From assembly GCA_937951695.1 (NCBI GenBank), contig CALFBL010000330.1, positions 1-5,240 on the forward strand: DNA of 5,240 nucleotides, given 5' to 3'. The notes beneath the pieces were generated by a model. The model was not told the origin of the DNA and did not search any database. It saw only the letters and a program-made list of their open reading frames with translations. Shown one piece after another: positions 1 through 5,240 of this stretch; position 1 is the first letter of the stretch, and each line of letters starts with the position of its first letter. A program made the position numbers and the translations under genes. The DNA comes from an uncultured Granulosicoccaceae bacterium (GTDB lineage: Bacteria > Pseudomonadota > Gammaproteobacteria > Granulosicoccales > Granulosicoccaceae).

Positions 1-1113
1 GTTGATGTCATTGCCTTCGCGAAGGGCCGCAATTCCGTCTTCGTAGGTATAGACCACATCGCCGTCGCCGCTGGTGACATCGTACATCGATTCAGTCCAG
101 CTGTTGGTATTCAACTCGCCAGACTTTTCTATGGCCAAAGCCGTAGCGACCAACAAGTCGTAGTACTGGATGGCGTAAGAGTTTGAGACGTCACCGATGT
201 CTTCCGCCCACTTCGATCCGCTCGCGAAGGGCTCATAAGATTCCCACGCTGGATTATCTTCATGGGAGTATGCCGTCATGTGTACGGCTTGATGCTGCGC
301 TAGCGCACTTTCGGTTGCGGTTTCATAGAACTCAGTTTCCTGCCATTCGCTTGGCCCGACAATAAACCATGAGGCACCCGATTCTGCTGCATTCTTGACA
401 AAACTACCGCCAGCTTGAGGGGAAGAGTACACGACCACGGCATCAGGCTTGAGTCGGTTTATTCGTGTAATTACGGAGCGGAAGTTACTCGAACCGCCAT
501 CAATGTCTATGTCATCGAGCAGTTCCAGACCCAAGGCCTCGTGGGTTCGCAACGCCGCCTCTTTTTGTAGCTGCGAACCCGACGTTTCAGCTGCAACCAC
601 AACAATGCTCTTTTTGTCTGAGTTCTTTGCGTGCAGCAAAGCGGCTATCCCTTGCGCTGTATCCATGGGTGCGCCGCGAAAAATAGGCTCATCAACAACA
701 CCGCCAATGGCTTCTTCAATAGCGCCACCGTGTACAGAAGGCATAAGAGGTAGGCCCTTGGAGGCGACCGTTTCGAGTATAAAGTCGCGATACGACATAT
801 AGCTGTGTGCCGGATTTAACAGAATGTCGACGCTGTCGCTGTCAACCAGTTTACGTGCCGCCCGCGCCTCGCCCACGGTGCCAATATCCTGATGTATAGC
901 AACCAATGGTCGACCCAGTGGTGGGTCCTCGTTAATCTTGGATAGCGCCATTTCGGTCACCCCGTCAAAGAAGGGTCCGAAGCCGCCATATTCACCGGTG
1001 TGATACGTCAAATGGCCAATAACAATATCGTCTTCAGCGATAGCGTTAGTCGCAATCCCCATTCCTGCCGCGATCGCTGCGGCACTTGTCAGTACTCTCA
1101 TCGTGCTCTTCAT
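1..1113 (-). CDS. HAAT-family ABC transporter periplasmic solute-binding protein, C-terminus cut by window edge
   Basis: I translated this frame by hand: 371 codons run open from the ATG at 1113 to base 1 with no stop, so the C-terminus lies outside the window. Residues 1-26 form a Sec signal peptide, with Lys2 and Arg6, a hydrophobic alanine-rich core and a likely cleavage after Ala-Ile-Ala (24-26). The mature part fits the type I periplasmic receptor fold (Peripla_BP_6). It opens with IVIGHLTYHTGEYGGFG (30-46), has FRGAPMDTAQG at 145-155, a second-lobe start KSIVVVAAETSGSQ (168-181) and FRSVITRINRLKPDAVVV (211-228). The last visible stretch, IAALREGNDIN (361-371), resembles the family motif shortly before the C-terminus, so I infer that only some tens of residues are missing. 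A strong AGAGGAG (1129-1123) sits 9 bases before the ATG. It follows livF by 35 bases and would deliver ligand to LivHMGF. The pocket segments look atypical, so the ligand is unassigned. Confidence 0.93.
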   Translation of the reverse strand, partial: MKSTMRVLTSAAAIAAGMGIATNAIAEDDIVIGHLTYHTGEYGGFGPFFDGVTEMALSKINEDPPLGRPLVAIHQDIGTVGEARAARKLVDSDSVDILLNPAHSYMSYRDFILETVASKGLPLMPSVHGGAIEEAIGGVVDEPIFRGAPMDTAQGIAALLHAKNSDKKSIVVVAAETSGSQLQKEAALRTHEALGLELLDDIDIDGGSSNFRSVITRINRLKPDAVVVYSSPQAGGSFVKNAAESGASWFIVGPSEWQETEFYETATESALAQHQAVHMTAYSHEDNPAWESYEPFASGSKWAEDIGDVSNSYAIQYYDLLVATALAIEKSGELNTNSWTESMYDVTSGDGDVVYTYEDGIAALREGNDIN

Positions 1114-1139
1114 CGAATAATTCTCCTCTGTTTTCGATG
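1111..1139 (-). promoter_or_regulatory. Inverted repeat enclosing the ribosome-binding site and start codon of the binding-protein gene
   Basis: CATCGAA (1111-1117) and TTCGATG (1133-1139) are a perfect 7-bp inverted repeat separated by 15 bases. In the mRNA, the CAUCGAA arm lies upstream and the UUCGAUG arm contains the start codon. The loop carries the AGAGGAG Shine-Dalgarno sequence (1129-1123). A hairpin here would pair the AUG while leaving the ribosome-binding site in the loop, which could modulate translation. It is not a terminator: the stem is short and AT-rich with no T-run after it. The repeat is directly visible; a regulatory role is inference. Confidence 0.4.
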
Positions 1140-1148
1140 TGGTTCTTA

Positions 1149-1841
1149 TCAAATGTGATAGGCCTCGGTGATGTCGCTCATCGACAACTCTGAGCGCTTT
1201 CGAAGCAAGTGCATTTCCCCTAAGGAAAGCACCATCACACGGTCTGCAATTTCTAAGGTTTTAACCGCGTTCTGTTCGGCCAATACAATCGCAACACCTC
1301 GTTCGCGGCGCGTTTCGGCGATACTCGAGAACAGCGTGTCGACAAACAGCGGCGATAGCCCTGCGGAAGGTTCATCCAGTAAAAGAACACTCGGTTCCTG
1401 CATCAGAGCTCGGCCCACGGCAAGCATCTGGCCTTCGCCGCCAGACAATGACCCAGCTGATTGGGACAGTCTCTCCTTCAGGCGCGGGAACAGCGCGAAC
1501 ACCTCGTCAAGCTTTTCGCTCTTGGATTTGTTGCCTGTTCGACCGCCGATAGAGAGGTTTTCCATCACCGACAGATCGGCAAATACATTGCCTTCTTGCG
1601 GCACGTAGGCAACGCCCGCGGCGGGCATTTGATAAGGTGCCGCTGTGGACACATCATTGCCTTGCAGTTCCAGCTTTCCCGATTGCAGCGGTAACAGCCG
1701 CGCAAGCGTTTTCAGTAGCGTTGTTTTGCCTGAGCCGTTAGCGCCCAGAACCGCGAAAATTTCGTTATTGACACTAAAGCTGATGTCTTTGAGGACGGTA
1801 ATCTCGCCATAGCCACTGCGGATGTTGTCTGCATCAAACAC
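1149..1841 (-). CDS. livF: HAAT-type ABC transporter ATP-binding protein LivF
   Basis: This 230-residue cytoplasmic ATPase is one of the two nucleotide-binding subunits that power the LivHM channel. Visible motifs in order are Walker A GANGSGKT (33-40), Q-loop Gln82 in YVPQEGNVF, signature LSGGEGQML (132-140), Walker B VLLLDEP (152-158) with Asp156 and catalytic Glu157, and AGLSP at the D-loop. The segment LAEQNAVKTLEIADR (187-201) matches the LivF hallmark in which the usual H-loop histidine position reads EQN. Length is normal for LivF. The start is GTG (1841-1839), two bases after the livG stop; the GGGGGT formed by the end of livG is a weak ribosome-binding site, so coupled translation is likely. 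The signature reads GEGQ where LivF commonly has GEQQ; the core LSGGE is intact. The gene ends with in-frame tandem stops TGA TAA (1151-1146). Confidence 0.95.
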   Translation of the reverse strand: MFDADNIRSGYGEITVLKDISFSVNNEIFAVLGANGSGKTTLLKTLARLLPLQSGKLELQGNDVSTAAPYQMPAAGVAYVPQEGNVFADLSVMENLSIGGRTGNKSKSEKLDEVFALFPRLKERLSQSAGSLSGGEGQMLAVGRALMQEPSVLLLDEPSAGLSPLFVDTLFSSIAETRRERGVAIVLAEQNAVKTLEIADRVMVLSLGEMHLLRKRSELSMSDITEAYHI

Positions 1842-1843
1842 TG

Positions 1844-2590
1844 TCAGACCCCCATGTACTTTTCAGCAACAACACGGTTGGCCTTGACCTCTTCTGGTGC
1901 ACCTTCGAACAGAATCGAGCCTTCGGACAAGAAATGCACGTATTCGCAGTACTCCCAGATCAGTGGTAGATCGTGTTCGACGACCACAACCCGCATAGCA
2001 CCCGCCTGGACTTTCTCGCGCACCATATCCATAACCGATCGCGTTATGTCTTCTGGCAAACCGGCGGTAGGCTCATCCATCAACAACAATTTGGGCTCGG
2101 CTATAAGGCAGCGCAGAATATCGAGTAGTTTCTTTTCGCCGCCGGACATCGCATACCCGTTGCGATCGGCAAACGGGAAGGCTTCGACAAGACGAGCGAC
2201 CTTTTCCTCAACTTCCTCGGAATCGCGTTGACCGGAAAACAAGCTTTTAAAGCCTTCAGCTCTGGCGGGGGTTGCCGCAAGGCGCAACGAATCGCGAATG
2301 GTCAAGCTGTCAAAACCTTGTATGCGTTGGTTGGTTTTTATCAGCCCGATCCGTGCAACCTGGTGGGAGTGAAAAGGGTTTAACGGATGGGTTTTGTCCT
2401 CTATGTGCAGCTTCATAGTGCCACTGCTTGGAGTAATGCGCCGAGTCAAAAGACCCATAAGTGTGCTTTTCCCAGCTCCGTTTGGGCCGATTAATCCCTC
2501 CAGACCAGCGCTGCCGAAGGTCACCTTCTCGATGTTGACCACCTCTTGCGTGTGGTAAGCCTTGGTGAGATTGTTTGCCTCTAATCTCAT
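1844..2590 (-). CDS. livG: HAAT-type ABC transporter ATP-binding protein LivG
   Basis: This 248-residue cytoplasmic ATPase is the partner of LivF. It carries Walker A GPNGAGKST (35-43), Q-loop Gln88 in KTNQRIQGF, signature MSGGEKKLLDI (148-158), Walker B LLLMDEP (168-174) with Asp172 and Glu173, and H-loop His206 in VVVVEHDLPLIWEYC. The inserted helical region around 105-130 (GFKSLFSGQRDSEEVEEK) and the end EGAPEEVKANRVVAEKYMG are typical of LivG/UrtD-type subunits, and length is within the usual range. All catalytic residues are present, so it should be active. The ATG at 2590 lies three bases after the livM stop. An AAGGG (2602-2598) inside the last livM codons, 7 bases before the ATG, is a modest ribosome-binding site. 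Family assignment is firm; the transported substrate cannot be read from this subunit. Confidence 0.96.
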   Translation of the reverse strand: MRLEANNLTKAYHTQEVVNIEKVTFGSAGLEGLIGPNGAGKSTLMGLLTRRITPSSGTMKLHIEDKTHPLNPFHSHQVARIGLIKTNQRIQGFDSLTIRDSLRLAATPARAEGFKSLFSGQRDSEEVEEKVARLVEAFPFADRNGYAMSGGEKKLLDILRCLIAEPKLLLMDEPTAGLPEDITRSVMDMVREKVQAGAMRVVVVEHDLPLIWEYCEYVHFLSEGSILFEGAPEEVKANRVVAEKYMGV

Positions 2591-2593
2591 GGC

Positions 2594-3532
2594 TTAACCC
2601 TTTTCCACTGAGGCATTGGAGAGCTCTCTTGGTGGCGTTGTAGTCGAACTGCGCACTTTGGGTTTGTCGACACCCAATATGCCCAAGGGACGAAACATGA
2701 TGATCATCACCAAAAGAACGCCATAGCAAAACAGTTTGAAATTCGGTAACAGGATCGCCTGTTCAGCCGGAACCGGTGCATAGGTTTCAATCAGAATGTC
2801 AAACAGACCAAAGGTGACAAATACCCCAACGATCGCACCCAGATTGTGTCCCTTGCCGCCGAGTACGAGCGCGATCCAGACCGCAAACGTCAGGGACGGG
2901 GATAATTGGTAAGGCACAAGGAATTGATGCAGTGGTGCTGACATACCACCGAGCAGTCCCATTAACCCGCACGTGATCGCAAAAACCCAACGCTTTGTGG
3001 CGGCGGTATTTTTACCCAGACTGGCAGCAAGCTCCTCGTTGTCGCGGATCGCCACGAGCTGGCGGCCAAGTCGCGAGTCACGCAATTTCGCGGAAATCCA
3101 GATAAGTGCACAGACCACGATCAACAGCATGATCATGAATATCAGGTTACGTTGTTCCAGATCAGAAAATGGAAACCGGATCGTGCCAAGACCTTGCACA
3201 CCGCCGGTGAGATCTTTTTCGGATACAACCAGCGTTGAGACGATCGTCGCAAAGGCCAGGGTCGCAGCCAATATTGCTTGACCGTTGCGTTGCAGCACAA
3301 GGCGCGCCAACACATAAGCTAGGGCTGTTGCAAGAAGCGATGCCATTGCCATTGCGGGTAACAAAGGCACTCCCGCTTTGACATATAACACGCCGGTTCC
3401 GTAAAGACCGATTCCCCAAAAACCGACAACGCCAAAATTGGGAATTCCCGCCAATCCAAATTGGATGTGCAGCAGCTGAGCCAGGCCGATGTAGACCAAC
3501 ATGAGCGATACAGAAAAAATAAGGTAATCCAT
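2594..3532 (-). CDS. livM: HAAT-type ABC transporter permease LivM
   Basis: This 312-residue inner-membrane permease (BPD_transp_2 family) pairs with LivH to form the channel. It has about eight hydrophobic segments, near residues 3-22, 25-50, 55-80, 86-103, 129-148, 181-198, 215-250 and 266-285. Family motifs include PNFGVVGFWGIGLYGTG (31-47), DLTGGVQGL (107-115), the cytoplasmic coupling loop LVAIRDNEELAASLGKN (159-175) that contacts the ATPase, GGKGHNLGAIVG (225-236) and MFRPLGILG (279-287). The C-terminal 25 residues are hydrophilic. The open frame extends upstream to 3793, but the extension is arginine- and cysteine-rich and lies inside livH in another frame. The true start is the ATG at 3532: it overlaps the livH stop by one base (TGATG) and has GAGGA (3544-3540) 7 bases upstream, so translational coupling to livH is expected. 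Confidence 0.95.
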   Translation of the reverse strand: MDYLIFSVSLMLVYIGLAQLLHIQFGLAGIPNFGVVGFWGIGLYGTGVLYVKAGVPLLPAMAMASLLATALAYVLARLVLQRNGQAILAATLAFATIVSTLVVSEKDLTGGVQGLGTIRFPFSDLEQRNLIFMIMLLIVVCALIWISAKLRDSRLGRQLVAIRDNEELAASLGKNTAATKRWVFAITCGLMGLLGGMSAPLHQFLVPYQLSPSLTFAVWIALVLGGKGHNLGAIVGVFVTFGLFDILIETYAPVPAEQAILLPNFKLFCYGVLLVMIIMFRPLGILGVDKPKVRSSTTTPPRELSNASVEKG

Positions 3533-4383
3533 CAGGCTGTCCTCGCACCGCGTAGGGTCAGCACACCTATAAAGGCCGTCAGTAGCACCACTTCGGCGTA
3601 CAACGGCTTGGTAATCAACGTGATGAAGGCGGTCAGAATGCCTGCCACGACCGCTGCTAAAACCGCACCGCGTACGCTGCCAACCCCGGCAACGATCGTT
3701 ACCAACATGGTTATGAGAATGACGTTCCAACCCATATAGGGAGCCACTTGCGCGAAGACACCGGTGAAAACGCCGGACAGACCTCCCGCACATCCTGCAA
3801 TAAACCAGATCGCCACAGAGGTTCTGTGCGGGTTGATGCCGCTGGCCATCGCAAGGTCCCGGTTGTTAGCCAGTCCGCGCATCTGTTCACCCAAACCGGT
3901 GTTGTAAATCATCCAGTAAAGCACTCCCGCGGCAAACAGCACGAGCACCAGAGCGATCAACTGAAGGTTTGTAGCGCCCATGCCAAAAAACTGCAAATAG
4001 GTAATGTTCGGTTCGTTAAGAAATAAATTCTCTGGTCCAACGAACAAGATCAAGCCATAGCGCAACATGAAAGAGACCCCGACCGACAATATAATCATCT
4101 CGGTCGGGCCGACGCCACGGTTCAAGGCGGGGCGAAAAATGCCAAGGTAGACGACAACGCTTAGCACCCCGGACAGCAGCATTGACGGGATAATGGCCAG
4201 GTAAAAATGCAGACCTAGAACAACATTAAACAGAATCGCAGAATAAGCGCCGTAGGTTATACTCTCGGCGAAAGCGATGTTCATGAAGCCGTTCAGATAA
4301 AAAATCAGTGTGAAACCCATAGCCGCTAAAATTAGTGGCGAGGCCTCCAAAAGACCGATAAATATTGAATCCAGTAGTAACAT
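3532..4383 (-). CDS. livH: HAAT-type ABC transporter permease LivH
   Basis: This 283-residue inner-membrane permease (BPD_transp_2 family) is the LivM partner. Hydrophobic segments lie near 7-29, 47-56, 60-82, 93-115, 139-160, 188-210, 220-236, 238-257 and 262-278. The coupling loop is GLGEQMRGLANNRDLAMASG (163-182), matching the family pattern of a Gly-x-x-Met-Arg loop. VAGVGSVRGAVLAA (231-244) matches the late glycine-rich segment. The early motif reads NIAFAESITYGAY (35-47) where many LivH proteins have an NFAHGE..GAY pattern, so His-Gly is replaced by Phe-Ala. The ATG at 4383 is fixed because the codon just before it in frame is a TAG stop. AGAGGA (4400-4395) lies 11 bases upstream, a slightly long spacing. 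It is the first transporter gene, 35 bases after the dikinase-domain gene. Confidence 0.95.
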   Translation of the reverse strand: MLLLDSIFIGLLEASPLILAAMGFTLIFYLNGFMNIAFAESITYGAYSAILFNVVLGLHFYLAIIPSMLLSGVLSVVVYLGIFRPALNRGVGPTEMIILSVGVSFMLRYGLILFVGPENLFLNEPNITYLQFFGMGATNLQLIALVLVLFAAGVLYWMIYNTGLGEQMRGLANNRDLAMASGINPHRTSVAIWFIAGCAGGLSGVFTGVFAQVAPYMGWNVILITMLVTIVAGVGSVRGAVLAAVVAGILTAFITLITKPLYAEVVLLTAFIGVLTLRGARTA

Positions 4384-4419
4384 CTAGTAGCGATTCCTCT
4401 ATTGCGTGTACCCAGATGT
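4380..4419 (-). promoter_or_regulatory. Short inverted repeat spanning the livH ribosome-binding site and start codon
   Basis: ACATCT (4380-4385) and AGATGT (4414-4419) form a perfect 6-bp inverted repeat with a 28-base spacer. In the mRNA the downstream arm contains the livH AUG and the spacer holds AGAGGA (4400-4395). The upstream arm begins at the last base of the preceding gene's TGA stop. Six base pairs over this spacing can occur by chance, so this is a weak call, listed because the gap before the binding-protein gene has the same layout. Confidence 0.2.
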
Positions 4420-5234
4420 CATGCGGTTATAGGTCGAGATTGTAGTAAAAAAATATCGTTTTTAAAGATAGCCCACTCAATATCTTGCGGTTTGCCGTAG
4501 TGGTTCTCCAGTTGCAGAGCGAGCTCTGCGATCCGGCTCAATTCACCACCTTGCAGTACACCGCCGTGCGGTGTTTCCGATTTTTTCTCGCGCCCTTTTC
4601 GATCGACCACATAATGGTCGGGGGTAACTTCTCCCGATACTACCTGCTCGCCGAGGCCGTAGACCGCTTCGATTAACATGCGGTCTTTGCGCCGAGTAAC
4701 AGGATGAATTGAAAACGCGACACCTGCTTTTTCCGCATCGATCATTTTTTGCACCACTACAGCCATTCGCAGGTCATCAAGCGAGCCTTTTTCCCCACGA
4801 TAGAACAACGCGCGCTCGGAGAAAAAAGAGGCCCAGCAATCAATGACGCGTTTGCGTACATCGATTGCACCGCTTACCTCAAGATAGGTTTCTTGCTGAC
4901 CGGCATAACTGGCTGCCTCCGAGTCCTCTGCACTGGCAGAGGAGCGGACTGCGACAAGACCTCCACCCAGCTCGGCGTAGGCGTCCAACACCTCTTGCGG
5001 CACTACCGCGGTGTCTTCGATAAGCTGCATCGCTGCAGCATGATCATTGTTGCGCGCGTGTTTCCGCAATGTTTCACTATCGATACATTTCTCAAGGACA
5101 TGGGCAACAACAGTGAACCCGCCCGGCACAGGCAGATTTTGCTGCGTCATTGATGCGAGGCTTGCGCCTTTGCCCCCTGCATCAACCACCGAACAGCACG
5201 CTGGGTCGTTAAACCAGACTACGCTCTTATCCAA
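4419..5234 (-). CDS. Stand-alone PEP synthase / PPDK-type ATP-binding domain protein
   Basis: This 271-residue protein is a single ATP-grasp-like PPDK_N domain. Motifs in order: GGKGASLASM (20-29) with the nucleotide-binding Lys22, VPGGF (36-40), VAVRSSASAEDS (94-105) with Arg97, SYAGQQETYL (109-118), VVVQKMI (159-165), GVAFSIHPVT (171-180), GLGEQVVSGEVTPD (193-206), DIEWAI (251-256) with Glu253, and LLQSRPIT (263-270). Family knowledge assigns ATP binding to these residues, and all appear intact. The frame stops immediately after QSRPIT, the usual domain end, so the phosphohistidine and PEP/substrate domains are absent. It is shorter than the roughly 300-350 residues usual for this domain, mainly between residues 40 and 94. 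The start is probably TTG (5234-5232): an in-frame TGA at 5240-5238 leaves no room upstream, while GTG at codon 16 or ATG at codon 29 would cut into the first motif. It may be the ATP subunit of a split dikinase, as in phenylphosphate synthase. The reaction is unassigned. Confidence 0.88.
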   Translation of the reverse strand: MDKSVVWFNDPACCSVVDAGGKGASLASMTQQNLPVPGGFTVVAHVLEKCIDSETLRKHARNNDHAAAMQLIEDTAVVPQEVLDAYAELGGGLVAVRSSASAEDSEAASYAGQQETYLEVSGAIDVRKRVIDCWASFFSERALFYRGEKGSLDDLRMAVVVQKMIDAEKAGVAFSIHPVTRRKDRMLIEAVYGLGEQVVSGEVTPDHYVVDRKGREKKSETPHGGVLQGGELSRIAELALQLENHYGKPQDIEWAIFKNDIFLLQSRPITA

Positions 5235-5240
5235 TGATCA

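Noticed and set aside
449..802. Plus-strand 117-codon open frame
   Set aside because: It is antisense to the binding-protein gene, has low-complexity serine-rich composition and no recognisable family, and the opposite strand encodes a clear receptor.
1111..1139. Inverted repeat considered as a rho-independent terminator after livF
   Set aside because: The stem is only 7 bp and AT-rich, it has no following T-run in the direction of transcription, and the second arm contains the start codon of the next gene.
1168..1608. Plus-strand 146-codon open frame opposite livF
   Set aside because: Its composition is explained as the complement of livF's conserved ATPase motifs; no independent coding evidence.
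2310..2729. Minus-strand 139-codon open frame across the livM/livG junction
   Set aside because: It is a frame shadow: both livM and livG motifs are read continuously in their own frames through this region.
3533..3793. Possible N-terminal extension of LivM by 87 codons
   Set aside because: It lies entirely inside livH in a different frame, its translation is rich in Arg, Cys and His with no membrane character, and the ATG at 3532 has a good GAGGA site plus stop/start overlap.
4749..5153. Plus-strand 134-codon open frame
   Set aside because: It is antisense to the well-supported dikinase domain and shows no domain or ribosome-binding evidence.
5235..5240. TGATCA palindrome at the edge
   Set aside because: A six-base palindrome is expected by chance and no flanking symmetry can be seen at the window end.

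Overview
The window reads as one polycistronic block in which every supported gene lies on the minus strand, so transcription runs from high to low coordinates. The Gram-negative-type signal peptide on the solute-binding protein and the family content suggest a proteobacterium. Base composition looks close to balanced by eye. I cannot name the genus from this sequence.

In transcription order, the first gene (5234-4419) encodes a free-standing ATP-binding domain of the PEP synthase / pyruvate phosphate dikinase type (PPDK_N). It has no phosphohistidine or substrate-binding domain. A complete set of HAAT-type (hydrophobic amino acid transporter, 'Liv') ABC transport parts follows: permeases LivH (4383-3532) and LivM (3532-2594), then ATPases LivG (2590-1844) and LivF (1841-1149). 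Last comes an exported periplasmic solute-binding protein (1113 to the window edge), whose final residues lie outside the window.

The four membrane and ATPase genes are packed tightly: a one-base TGATG overlap, a 3-base gap and a 2-base gap. LivF starts with GTG and the dikinase domain with TTG. Two longer gaps, each exactly 35 bases, precede livH and the binding-protein gene. In both, an inverted repeat spans the ribosome-binding site and pairs with the ATG start codon. No promoter, terminator, tRNA, mobile element or CRISPR array is visible.

Functionally, the binding protein would capture a small solute in the periplasm, LivH/LivM would form the channel and LivG/LivF would power uptake. 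The putative pocket segments of the binding protein do not look like those of the standard branched-chain amino acid receptor, so leucine/isoleucine/valine should not be assumed as substrate. The lone dikinase ATP domain is the most unusual element. Split dikinases exist (phenylphosphate synthase is the known case), so one hypothesis is that a partner subunit just beyond the right edge completes an ATP-dependent enzyme acting on the imported compound. The window does not prove this.
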